Positions 1-13,800 of a DNA stretch of 64,000 bases are shown piece by piece. The notes beneath the pieces are model-generated. The model had not been told where the DNA came from, made no database searches, and saw only the letters and a program-made list of their open reading frames with translations. The stretch is from Nectonema munidae. Taxonomy: Eukaryota > Nematomorpha > Nectonematoida > Nectonematidae. The stretch spans positions 396,501 through 460,500 of the forward strand of contig JAUIRK010001046.1 of assembly GCA_030549495.1 (NCBI GenBank), in the 5' to 3' direction. Numbering within the stretch: the first letter of the stretch is position 1; each line of letters starts with the position of its first letter. The position numbers and the translations under genes were made by a program.

Positions 1-1792
1 CCAGGTTACTCGTTTGAGTAGCAATTATAACACGGTAAAGGTTTGTTGAATTGAAGCCTGTTCTTATTGATATGGCAAAAACCCAGATGTCAGTCTATCA
101 GAAAGGCAATGGATGCAACTTGAACAACAGGAGGACCTTCTAAGCTTCCTTTTTAAGTGTCAAAAAAACTTCAAGAAGATCTAACTTCTGGAATGTTCCT
201 GAAAGAGTGGAAAATGGTAGAACATTCTTTAATGGGGGTTTGCTTGCAGAATTCTCGCTGAATAGAATCCAGAAAGATGAAGCAAAATCGGCAATTTATC
301 ACTTTGCCGTGAGGATTTTGGGTTTAAATTATCTACTGAAGATCCAAACACGTTTTTAGATAAATTAAATATGTACAAAATGCTTCAGGGACAATACGCC
401 CTCATGGCAATATGAATATCAATTTATTCAGAAGCTGAATTGACCTGCTTCTGACAAAATCACTTCATGAAATTTTTAAACAGATGTTAAAAATAAAAAT
501 GATTATTTATCAGAAATTTTAAAAGTTTTTCCATGTTTAAAATAACTCTTACTTTTTTTTATTTTCTAATATAAATTTTTGATTTATAATAGATTTAACA
601 ATATTTGAAGCAAATAAGAAAAATCATGTTTGAAATTATTTTATAAAAATACAGATGAAGAAGTCGCAAAATATTTAATGGTATATCAAAATATAGAGGA
701 AGGCCAGCCCTTCAAAGCGAAATCAAACATGGGTGTCAAGTTTTTTTAAAAAAAGAAACTGTGTGAATGCATGAACTATAGTCTTTCATTTAAAATTTAA
801 TTTTACCTTTATAAAATGTGGTGCTTCTCTGATAAACTTACATACTGTTGAATGAATAAAATTTTTATTTGTAGTATTTTTGGCAAAAATATAGGTACTG
901 AAAAAGTATACATTTTAGTCACAGTTGGCATGTAAATTTCCATGTACGGTTTTCAAAATAAATACAACGCTATCTAAAGTTTTAAATTGATTTTATTATT
1001 AGACTTTCACTACACTTAAAAATTTATTGAAATTCAGATGTTTAATTAGACAAATTAGCTTGGAAAAAATGGCGAGTAGAATTTAAAATTACGTTTTAAA
1101 TTTATTAAACAAGACTCCATATTTAAATAATATAATTTTTCAAAAAATACGCACAAGTGATAGATATAACGTGAGGACACAACATGCGTTACAAAGATCT
1201 AAAACAAAAGTCAGCAAACTCGCAAAATTAAAGCACTTTACCATATATTAATTTAGGCAGACATTATCCCTTTGATTTGAAATAAAATTTTAAAGAAAAA
1301 AGTTGAGCTCATGAAAAATCATGAGAGATACACTCATGCAGTTTTGCTTATGCATTCTACTCCCAAAACTCTACTTTCCGAAATTGAACCAATTTACCCT
1401 AGTTTATCGATCACTGACTAAAAGAATATATGAACCACATAGTCTGCTAATTTGCGTATCTTATGGGCCTAATACGCACACCCAAGAGTGAATTAAAATA
1501 AACATTGAATTTATTGTATTCAAAACTCTTAAATTTTAAAAAAAAATTACCTTTAGGAATAACACCCTTACTATAAGGTGCCGATCACAATATAAAAGAA
1601 ATCCTTTTCCAAAGTGCAAAGTAGTGTGAAGGAGAACAACTCAAAATAAAGGGAGATCAAGCAACACTAATTGATGTATTATTATTATACATAAGTAAGC
1701 AGTATATAATAATTGGATGAGGAGAGAGTAAGTAACTGCACATTTTTCACAGTTGATAAGAGACGCTGATTAGGAACCAGAATGACCATAAC
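1..1792. other. Intergenic stretch, no gene recognised
   Basis: This AT-rich stretch lies downstream of the KCTD gene. Short stop-interrupted pieces around 200-480 read as possible protein in more than one frame, but none matches a family I know. I see no splice-bounded exon, no terminal repeats and no array here. Confidence 0.4.
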
Positions 1793-1798
1793 TTTATT
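1793..1798 (-). terminator. Poly(A) signal of the KCTD5-like gene
   Basis: A minus-strand AATAAA lies 57 bases past the stop codon of the last KCTD exon (stop at 1855-1857). The spacing suits a 3'-end processing signal. The cleavage site itself was not located. Confidence 0.6.
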
Positions 1799-1854
1799 GC
1801 ATTGACTAAAACGAGGGAAAGATTTTACGCATATTTGAAGGGTAAAGTTGATGC

Positions 1855-4800
1855 TTAGCGCCTAACCTTGACTTTAGTAGAAGTTTGTGTGTAGCCATTT
1901 TTGGTGTGCTTGTCTCCTTCAGTTTCGTTTATTTCCTTTGACACAACGCACATAAATTCTGCCAAGTCATCTTTACTGTAGTTGTAAAATGAACCAACAT
2001 TGATCAACTAAAAAGTGAAGTTTGTTAACAAATATCAAAACAAGATACACACTACTGAGGTTCAATATTTTAAAATTTTCTTTTCTGTTTTTGAATTCTC
2101 CGGTGTTAAACATCTAAGATATTTATCCAATAAACTTGGAAAATTAATGAAAACAAAAACTTTATTAAAAATGATATTTTGAAAAAAATTTAATTTCTCT
2201 AATAACATATGTACTAATATTATTTAAAGTGTATAGAATTCTGGCAAAAATTTAAGATTCTATTTTCAGATTTTTTATTTGCAAACTAGATGTATACTAA
2301 GATTTTGGGAAAATAAACTCTAGTTATAATATGTCTCGTCAAATTCGCAAATAACAAGAAAAGGATGGACAGAAAAAATTTTCATCACCTATATTCATAT
2401 GGTGACCAGAAAATTCGGTACTGGAGAATTTGCTTCTGGCAAAAATAAAATATGTGCTTCTTAGTATAGGATAATATGGTACTAGGAGATTTTGGTTCTG
2501 GAAAAAATAAAATGTGGGCTTATTAGTATCACAATTAGAGAAATTTGATAAAATAAAAAAAAGTATGACTAAAACATTGCATATAACACTATTTTGTAAA
2601 TATTCCTATTTGAAAGAATTATCTTTTAGAAATTGTATTTTTTAAAGATAATTAAATTTTACTGCAATTAAAATGAAATTATTTACCTACTAAGCTTAAA
2701 TTTTTTTATGATTTAAATTTCTTTTAAATTGTAATAGATAAAATAGGTTTGTATCTTTATGAAAAATAAAATTGTTTTTTATCTTATTACTAGGATAGGA
2801 GGCTGTTTGTTTCTCGCTTCGCTCGAGAGCTTTATAATATAAATAAATCAATAATTTCTCCAAAATGGCATCCTTTTCCATTTTGAATTTTGCTACTTTT
2901 AATTATTGATTACAAATAGCGACAGTAGCAATCAATTTTTTATTGATAGAAAAAATTCTTTCATTTACTTAGCATTTTAATTTTTTAGATCATCCCATGT
3001 TTTTATCGTTATTTTAAATTTTAATTGTAATACCATAACTTCCAAAGTTTGAAATTCAAATGATAGATTTTTAGAATTTACTCATTATTATAATTATAAT
3101 ACTTTTTAGAGTTAACATATACATAATTAGAATCAAAAATTTAAAATATACCTCTCTGACATTTAATTGTTATCTTAAAAAAGTATACTTATTCAGTAAT
3201 AAAATTAAACATTTTAGAATATTTTTTTTTGACATTTAAGAGTAGGATTTTGAATCTTGTAAAAAGTAACTTTCTTCGAATTTTTATAATAAAAACATTA
3301 ATTTTTTTATCAATTAACACGGAGAAGTGAATCAAAATTTGCAAGGAATTACAAAAACCTTGTTTTGTCATGATTGAATTTCTTGGTATGATCCTCATTT
3401 TATCAGAACATATATAATTATAGAGCCGAAGTGAGTGTTATCTTTCTAAATTCGAATCAGAATGCAAAAAGCAGAAAATATCACTAGGATTCCGATCCCA
3501 GACTCATAAGAAATATTACAAATGTGAAATTTACTTCATTCAACTTCCAACCATCAGAGAGAGTGGAAAGCATTTGAGCCAATTCATTTTCTTGGCATTG
3601 TATCACACGATAGACCCTCTTGTTCTGTAAAAATCAAAAATAATGACAACTAAAGAATTATAGTAAAAGCATGGACTTCCAACCTTTCTAATAATAAGAA
3701 CGCAAAAATCTTTAAAGATCTTGGAGCGCACAATATATCCTAAACAATTTTATAAAAACCTACACAGATGCACCACATACATACACACACCAACACAGAT
3801 ATTCCCACAAAGATACAAGCAAGAATAAATACAAGATTCAAAAATTAAGTTGCTTACAATAGAAACTCTGTTCTTCTGGGTTAGCAAAGTTTTCTCAAAT
3901 AATGACTAATCTATTTTACAAAATGTACTAAGAGTCTACTTGAGCCGATTTTTTTCAAAATTTTATCATACATAACAAGAAAATTGTGTTGAAACATGAA
4001 AAGCAATCTTTTTGGAAAGATGTAATACAATCTTGCAAAGGTTCTTAAAAGTTAAACATAACTTTTTTCAGCCGTGGATTTGTTTTTATGGAAAGCAAAC
4101 ACCATGTTTCATTTTCTTGGCTACGCCAGCTCTTAAAAATCACAATCTTGAAACTTAAGAACACAACATTTCTCTTCTGAATACTTATGCCTGGATCCAC
4201 TTTCAATAAAAAATTTCTTTAGCAAGCTTATAAGCAGAGTTTTTATTAAATTTTAACAGATGAATTTTGGGGCAATACAAACAGGTGATGTTTATAATGA
4301 CAAATGTGCTTCTTACTATTGTACATCATGCTAACGCCTGCTTTTGAATGCAGAATGCCAATATCTAGTCAGGGGTTTATTTAGTAGGGTGGTGGTGGTG
4401 CCCACTCGAACCCCTCTCCTCTCCCCACTACTAGTTGATTGAGAATTGAACCTATTTATAAAAAAAATTTGATTATAATTTTAACATGCAATACTCAAAA
4501 TTATTAATTTTTTGAAATCATAAAAATATGTTTCCCCCTAAAAATATTATCGGCTCTCCAACCCTCTCTCGACTAGAAAACTCGCTACTTCTTTGGTGTC
4601 CAACACTTTGTAATTTAAAACAAAATGTAAACAGATAACAACACAAGTATTAGAAAGTGCAGAAAGATAACAAAGAACGCGAATTTCTAGATGCAGTTCA
4701 TCTCTCTTTCCCGCGAAGTATTTGGCTGCAACGCTAGCTTGCGTCAACAAAGATTATAAATATACGTCGATGACTGGATGTAAGTCTCGTTTTGTGATTC

Positions 4801-7800
4801 GATCTTTAATCAGTTCTACCAGAGAAGGAAGTCCATAAAATTCAGCTTCTTCAAGCACACCTAAAAGAAAAAAATACTTTCACTATGCGCCTATTGGGAA
4901 GACGGAGTAGCTGCAGGATTAACGAATCCTGTTCAAGAAAATTGTGACAAACTAACACTCTAAGTCACTAACAAGCTTAAGAATTGCCACGAGAGGCGTG
5001 ATTAATTAGTTTGACGTAGAGCGTCATTTATTTTTTGCCTGATTACAAGATATTTTGATTTTAAATAAAGGGGACAGGTTGACTATCTTCTGACCAGGTA
5101 ATGAGTAGTTCGGTACTATTAGTAATCCGAAACTGTTTTTAAAGAGAATAGTTTAATCTAAAAAAAATTCAATAAACTGTAACAAAATTAAAGTTTATAA
5201 GAAGGTTTATTTTGCAAAATAAATATGAAATATATTATTTGCAAGGCATCACAGAAGGCTAAATTGCTGCTTGTATGCGATACCGAAACAAAAACACATA
5301 CATAATATATATTTATAGTAGTAAAATTGATAAAAAGCATCACATTTTTAAAGATTTTTACATATAACTTTTAGATACAACTGTATAGTCTACAGTTATA
5401 AGTCAAATAAAATAGATTGGATAAACTTGATTTTATACGTTGAAGAGAATTTTTTTTGTTCATACTTTTATTTATATAATCACCCCGAGGAAATTAAATG
5501 ATCCACATATTCAAAACCTAAATTGGGTAGATTTTGATTTTTCAAAGTTAATTCTGAAAGAATTAGAGTCGAACCAATTAAATGATAACTTTATCTCATT
5601 TTGATAGAAAGAGGAGTAAAGGGTCATATCAGCTGCATAAAGAAGAAACTTAAATGAGGGATTGCACATTGAAATATCATTTATAAATATAAGAAATAAT
5701 AATGGGCAAGGCTGGAAGTATACCACATTTATTAATAGGAGAAAATTTTTTAGAGATACACTGAAATCTATCATATAAATAGGAAGAAAGAAAGAAGAGA
5801 GAAGAGTCATTGAATCCTATATAAGAGAATTTGATGAGAAATTTATTAAAAGAAATACAATCAAAAGCTTTGGATAAATCCAAAAATATAGAAAAAATAG
5901 GGGAATTTGGTCAGAGTAAGAATGAATGTAATTTATGTACACTGAATGGAAAATTTGAGAAGAAAAACGTGTTCTAAACCCAAACTGTTCTTTTTATAAA
6001 ATAGAATTGAAATATAGGTAACTATTCATGTGCCTGATTAAAAGTTTTTCAAAGTTTTGCTTAAGTCAATCATTTTTAACATCATGTTTGCATCCTTTTT
6101 TGAAAACAACTATTACTCGCGATATTTCAAAACACTAGCAAAGTGATAGTGTTCAATACACAAGTTATACTGAATTAACAAAATATTTAAAATAAAGAAA
6201 AATCAGCTTAATATGAAAAGAAGAAATTCCAAAAAAATCCACTGTATTATTAATTTTAAAAGATTTGAATGCATCAATTAAATCCAAAGTATTTAATTTT
6301 TCAAAGAAAAACCCAGACCTTACTTTAGCAAGATATTTTACATATAGCAAAATTATAACTGATATTATTATTGTAAATATTTGAAAGATCTTAGAGTCAT
6401 CAGTAATCATCAGGATTCGTTGTGCAACAAAGAAATAGGTAAAGAGCTCTTAGATTTAAGAGCAGTTTCAATGTTTCCTTTGATAATAAATTTACAATAT
6501 GCAAAAAAAGAATAATATTAAGCAGTTTAACGACCAGAATAATCAGACAATATCTAATGTAAAGCAGAAGATTTGTATTAAAGAGTTTTGATAAACGCAG
6601 ACGATTTTATTTTTGTAAAGTCGACTATAGTCGACATTGGGCGTAAAAGGGTTAAGATGTAAAAAGATCAATGCTTTTATTTTATTTCTATAAAAAAAAA
6701 TCCTTTTTTTTAGATATAAAGACATGACTGAGTGTTTTAATCATTTTTCTATACAGTTTATCTCTAACACTTATAGATTTTAATAAATCCGGTTTCATCC
6801 TTGGATTAATTGGGTTTTTTTATCTGTTGTTACAATCAACAATAACAATGTCAAGTTTGTTACATCTGCAAAAAAATATTTCACGATTGTCCTAAAATGG
6901 GTAAGATTTTGAAAAATCGAAATTATAAACAGAACTAATAAAGTTGAATTTATCAAGTTTACCATAAGCAGGGGAAGAAAAAAGGTTTACAATCAAAGGA
7001 TACTATAATTGGAAAATTATAAGAAATACAAGAATTTAATAATATATAACATATGAAGTCTATAATATCTGCACAGAGAAAAACATTGTCAATAAGAGTA
7101 TCTATACTGCGGATTTGTCTTTATGCGAATAATAATAATAATAACAATAATAATAATAATAATAATCAATATTGAGCAAATTTGAGTTGAAGTCAGTCAA
7201 AATAATATGCAAAGTAATCGGTTTTAGCATAGAAAGAAATTGATCGAAATCAAGAATGAAATTATTGAAAGTTGGATTTGGGTTTATAGGAGGCCGATAA
7301 ATATTATGAATAACTATAGGTTTTTTGATTTTTTATTTCAACATGAATAGAAAATAGTTCAAAATACTCTTATAAAAAATTTAGAAAAAATCTTTAGAGC
7401 ATTTAAAACAAGAAATCCTAAGCCTAAATGCGATGAGATTTTATGTTCTTGGAATAAAAAACTGTAATTAGGTAACCTGGAAGTATTAACAGCTGAATTG
7501 GAAAACCACGTTTCTTGATATATTATAAGTTAAATTAAAAATGTCAAGATATGGTAATAAGTTTGATGTATTCTAACCTAATTATACGCGGCTGATCCGA
7601 CACTCTCAAGATTCCAATGATGCTAGATTAGTGCTAGTCATTCAGTAATAAAATTTTATAAAAAAATATATAATTATTCGTGTAAGTCTAAAAATGGTCA
7701 CGTTATGTCAAAAAAAGACCAATCAAAATCTTTTAATGTCTAAAGGATTTTGCAAGTGAACATTCAGTTTGATGTCTATTCCATGAATGATTACAGAAGG

Positions 7801-10800
7801 CCAGCCATTTTTGAACTGTTCTTTTATAATAAATGCCTCAAATTTGTTTGAAAATGTATTTTGGGAAAAAAATCAAAACCATTTTTATTCAAATAACCAA
7901 AGTACTCCTGATTATAACAAGGCAGTTAGCGATCCTACTTTCAGCATCAATAGCATACCTAAGCTTCAAAACAAGGAAACATTTATGAGGAAGCTTCTAA
8001 GTTTAATTTACAGTGCCATATAAAATATACCATGAAAAAAAGTTATAAAGAGAGGCGATATATTATAAATCCTGGGAGAAGAGGACTTTGTTTAGTATGG
8101 ATTTATAGTGTGCCCTTTTATCAGCAAAAATAAGGGAAAAACCTTCTTCGGATATATTTTTGTCGAGAATGAGCTTTCCATAGCGAAAGTAATTGAGGAT
8201 GGGATTGAAGTAAGTGGGATCTCTGTCAATCAAGATTGCTCCCGATTCGTCCTTAAAAAAGCACATGAATGTTCAAAGGCATTTCAAAAAAATAAAAAGA
8301 CACAGAGCACAAAGCGCGCAACAGATGTCTAAAAACTAAACGACCATCTAGCTAGCATATGCAATAAATATAACATTCAAAACTTTGTTTAAAAGAAATT
8401 TTCTAAAAACAAATTTTTTGAAACTCTAATTTAAAAAGCACTTTTTTCTTTATGTATCATTTAGGGTTGGCAGATGTCCTAGTTATCCGAGATTTTCACG
8501 GTTTTGCCGTTGCTTAATAACGGAATCCTAGAGGATTTATAAGAATCCCAAATTTTTATTCAATAATCTTATATGCCAAAAAAGGAAGTTTAGAAATATT
8601 TAGCAATCGGATTTCTGAATTTGGATTTCGTTCTTCTTTCTCTACTGAATACTTACAAGCCTGTTTTATAATGATATCATAAATTCTTTAGAATCTAAAA
8701 AGGAAGTAATCTCTTTTTCTAGACCTCTCAAAAGCGTTTGATTAAATCTCACACACAATATTACTTAGGAAGCTTAAATTTCTAGAATTCTCGCCGTCTT
8801 CAATTTTTACTTTGATTCATACCTAACTGATGTCAATATATCTCTATAAATAGTTTTATCACATAAAGTGCGCGTACTTTGTGGCGTTTCTCAAGTGTCA
8901 ATTTTAGGCCCTTTTTTGTTTGCCAATTAGCACCACTTTTTTGTTTGCTCGAAAAAATGTTTGACTAGAGAATACTTTAGTGCTAGTATAGATAATATAT
9001 TGAACAGGCTTTCTGAAAATTAACAAAGACAAATCTTGTAATATGGTATTCTCTTACAAGGACAGCAGCAAAAAATTTGATTCACTTTTACTTGAATTTG
9101 GTTTCCAAAGAAAAACTTCTTTTAATCTACTAGGATTGACCATTTCTGATAATTTATCCTCGAATAAGCACATTACTGCAATCTCTCATAAACTTGCTAA
9201 CTTTATAGGCATCCAACATTTCTAAAATAGATTTCCGACTGATATACTACTACTACTTTACAAACCACTTTTCCTTCCTCATCTTCAATTTAGTATTCAA
9301 TTGCACATCCTTCTTCGTTTACAAAAAAGGCAGCCAATAAACTCTTAAAGGTCAAAGACATATACAAAATAAAATTAGCTACAATTATTACTTATAAATT
9401 TTTGAAATGTTTGCTGCCTTGTGCTCTCATTATGCTCGGAATACACAGAATTTCGTACTTCTAACGTACGAATACGAAAAATCCAAACAATCTTTTAGTT
9501 ATAAGAAAACTCACTTTTGGAAAGAAGAGAAGGTTTCGTTTTATGAAGAAGATGAGAAACTTTATTCCTTCTATATAACAAAGTCAAATCTAAATTTCTC
9601 AATGGTTATATTGATAAACTTGAATTGTTTTGTCTGTGATAAGTATTTTCATTAAACATGCTTTTTATCTTTTCACTGTTCATAATATTTATTATTTCTT
9701 TTTATTTTTAGCATTTGCTTTATCCTGAACACTAACTTAGAAATATTTTACAGAACACTTCCTGTTGTCATCTCTAATATATACAGTAAAACCTTTGCCT
9801 AGGTACATCTCAATATTAAGGACACTTCATTGAGGACCATTTTTATATAATGGTTTTTATATGAAAAAATCCCTCAATATAAAGGACAACCTCAATATTT
9901 GGAATTAAGGACACTTTTATACTTTATTATTGACAAAAACATTGCTATTGAGGACAACTTTTCCATTTAAAAGATACTTGTATCAAATTGGTTGTTGTTT
10001 AATGAATACGATAAAACAGTTTAGCTAACAAAATAAGAAAAAGTATGCATAATAATCTTTTAACAACGGTTTGTAGTACCCTTATAATATCAAATGAATT
10101 GAGTTAAAATGGTTGTGCAACATTGATAAACAAAGTCTACACTTCACCATTGTAAGATGTTTGTGCAAAGCTTTTATATCTTCATTCATTTGTTATAAAT
10201 TGCTGTTTCTATATCACTTTTCAGAATTTTATATCGAATAAAAATATTAATTTGTAAAAAATATTGGGTACAATGAAAAATTCTCATGAAAACTTAATTC
10301 GGAGGGAGATGGTTAAAAACTAAGTGTTTTTTAAATATGATGGGAAGATTTACCAACCATAGATGTATTGGTTTTTAAAAGACGTGACGCAATGGAAAGA
10401 AAGGTTATCTGAAATCATTCAGGATTACTCACCTAAAAATATATATACCATTTTTAGTTCTAAAGGTCTTTTTTAAGTTCTAAAGTGTCTTTTTTAAATT
10501 CTAAATTGTCTTTTTTAAATTCTAAAGTGTCTTTTTTAAATTCTAAAGTGTCTTTTTCAAATTCTAAAGTATCTTTTTTAAATTCGAAAGTGACCTTTTT
10601 GATTTTACTTTTCTGAATAAGCTTTGAAGTTTAAGCAACACGTGTACAGAACCTGACAATCGCACATAATATTACGCACATTTATTAAGAAACAAGACTT
10701 CAAAACTTATTCAGAAAAGTAAAATCAAAAAAGACACTTTAGAATTTAAAAAAGACCCTTTAGAACTAAAAATGGTATATAACATGTACGAGACTGCACT

Positions 10801-13800
10801 TTTTCCGATCTTTACCAAGTCGTACGTTATCTGTTCGTGGGGAAGAATGCAATGGAGGTAAACGAAACAAAGAGCGTTTGACTGTCGATTGCTTACAAAT
10901 ATGACCGGCGAAATTGAAAAGCCAATTGTAATCGGGAAATCTGCTCATCCTAGATCATTTAAAAAAATCAACATTTCTTCTCTTCCTGCTCAATATTACC
11001 ATAACTCAAACGCATGGGTAGCAAGTAAAATTTAATAAAGGAAAAACGTGAAACTTTTATTTGTTGATAACGCATCCAACCACGCGATAAAAGTTAGTTT
11101 TTCGAACATAAAAATTTGTTTCATGCCTCCTAGCACTACAACTGTTCTGCAACCTCTTGATGATGGCATTATAGCAAACTTCAAAAGCAATTATAAAAAA
11201 CTTTAGTTACGCTCTGTTCTTTGCTCTATTGAGAATGATTCCATCAAAGATATAGTGACTCCTCTACGAGCAATAATGTGGATCAGTCTAGCTATTCGTT
11301 AGATTAAAGCATCTACTGTTGAAGGTTCATAAAATGCGGATTCACGTTGCCGTGAATGACGTTTCAGAAGAAACAGACAATACTTTGCTTAATAATCTTA
11401 TTGTTGAAACTGCAATAAAGCTAAATTTTTATGATCCTATGACTGTGGATGAATTCATTTCAATAGATGAGCATGTTCAAAAGAGATTGGATAAAGGGGA
11501 CCGACCTTCAGATGCTACTCCGCTTGAAGAAGAAATGGAGAATTCTGAAGTATCTGAATCTCCAATTAAAAACCTCAATATGGCCTTAAAGGCAGTTTCA
11601 GATCTACAATCTTTTTGCCTTGAAAAAGACATTGGAGAAGTCTTCGTTTCGCTTTCTAAAATTAAAATAAGCTTGGAACAAATAGCAAGCAGTGGGAAGT
11701 TTCAAAAACAAAATTCTATACTGAACTGGTTTGAAAAGAAGAACTAATTAAATAAAAAATTTACTTTAATATTAATAGATAAGTTTATCGATTGAAAATT
11801 TTTCTGTTTTTCTACTCTTTATACTACGGATATTAGCTATCTTGATACTAGGGACAACCTTGATATAAGGGACACTTGTTATGCGACCGTGAATGTCCTT
11901 AATATCAAAGTTCCATTGTATATATATTTAGGTTTGTATCCTCGAGCGGCCAGCATGGCGTTGATACGGACCATCAAATTGAATCTCTTGTAGTTAGTTT
12001 ATATATTTGTCATTTTATTATTGTGTTCCAATAACTCACTGTTTTGTTTTCTAGTTTTTTCTGTTAATTTTATGTTTACGGTTTGAAAATAAACTTCTTC
12101 TTCTTCTTCTTCTTCTTCTTCTAAAAACTTCACTTTTAGTTTTAAACAAAAATTGTTTGCCAAAATGTCTTTATTTTAAAAATACATGTAGATAGACATC
12201 AAGCTTTAGTGTAAAAAAGTAATCTAACATGCCTCTCATTCATTTCTTTGCAAAACTCTTTGAACATTCCTTCATTTTATTTAAAGTTAGATTGCGATTT
12301 GATGCAACCAAGTTTTCTCTATGAATTCTAACTCAGTGGTTAACGGAAAAACATTTTTACTTATTGAAATTTTGCATTTTATTTAATCATTTGGCTGCAA
12401 TCATTAGCTTCACATTTAAAAGCTCAGAATTTGATTTTAATTAAAATCGTATTACATACATAGATTTAAAAAGTAAACAACATAAAAAATATATAAAAAC
12501 GCTCACATTTCAAAGTGAACAAATTTTTGAGTTGGTGTGAAAAAACTAAAAAGCACTCTAATCTAAAGTAGGGATGTATCGGAAATCCCCAAAATTTTTT
12601 AACATCCTCTTAACATACGCATCCGAAATTTTTAAACATTTTTCTTTTTTTTATATACTGCTAGCTTTTTTTCAAATTTTACTTTATCCAAAATTGTTAT
12701 GATAAGTACGTTTTTATGACAACATTATGTATTCTATTGAACATTATTAAAATATGATGATGTTGGCAGCGTAAAAACACAGTGCACAGCTTCAATTCTC
12801 TTTTCTATTTGTGTTATCATTTAATTACTCTTAGTTTCTCTCACACTCATGAATATAATAATGGCATAATAAATTACGATGAAGATGATAAGGATGAAAT
12901 GTAACTATTTGTTTTATGATATGATATTTGTGAAACTAAAAAAGAAATATTTAAACGCACAAAATTATATATAGCAGAACGGAGAATAATAAAAATATAT
13001 TGTTTTTCTTTTTTTAAATTCAAGTATATGCTTGCTTTTTTGACATCTGTGTTGAATTTTTATCCTAATTTGACCGGTCCGTAGAATCAATCACTATATA
13101 CCAGATTTTTTGTTTAAAATGGCTGGAATCTAGAATTAATGGCCACGTTTTTGTCAAAATGGATGACCTAAATTAAAGATTATTATATTAATTTAAAGAT
13201 ATTGCATATTTTTATATGATATTATTTATTTAAAGACATTAAAATTAAAGATTGTTGATAAAACTTTTGCTAAATAAATATCAAATTATCAGAAAATTAA
13301 ATCTGGTTTCTCTGACTAAAAAGAAAAATAAGACGTTCAATCAACCTAAAAATTTTGGATAATAAATAACTAAAAAAAATATTTGACATCGTTATTCGCT
13401 AAAAAAAAAATCATTCTGACATACGCATCCGCGGATACGAAAAATTTAACATCTGATACATCTCTAATCTAAAGCAATCTGTCTGGAAAAATAATTCGCA
13501 TGATACATGAGTAATGAATGAAAAAATCTCAATGGTTCCATGATACACGAGTGTGAACTCTGTGTACATGAATACAATAAGCTTCTTTGAGGCCCAGTGT
13601 GATAGTGGTGAATCAAGAAATAAAAATCGTTCGCTTAAAATATATGAAAAAGGATTAGTCATTAAAATAGATGTGATCCTGGAAGAGTTAAAACTATTTC
13701 TAACTACACTTTATTGCGTGTGTACAGTTTTGGATGAATAAACAAAATTAATTTCACATTTTATTTTGAAATTGTCTTTTTTCTATTCTAATTTGTCTTT

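Larger units (their letters stand above)
5450..7480 (-). mobile_element. Decayed LINE (non-LTR retrotransposon), CR1/Jockey-like
   Basis: Minus-strand pieces appear in LINE order. First comes an endonuclease part near 7320-7130 (IYRPP, then LTDFNSNLL in place of the usual GDFN). Next is an RT lead-in near 6390-6200 ([16 protein letters not shown]). RT core pieces follow near 5880-5520 ([16 protein letters not shown], then a [12 protein letters not shown] and YAAD block). Several stops and frame changes separate them, so this is an old copy. It sits in intron 2 of the KCTD gene in the same orientation as the gene. A TTAA-flanked MITE (6527-6655) and an AAT microsatellite are embedded. The ends are approximate. 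Confidence 0.75.

Noticed and set aside
13411-13741. Overlapping open frames on both strands near the right end of the hAT element
   Set aside because: They overlap the hAT terminus and its target duplication and match no family.
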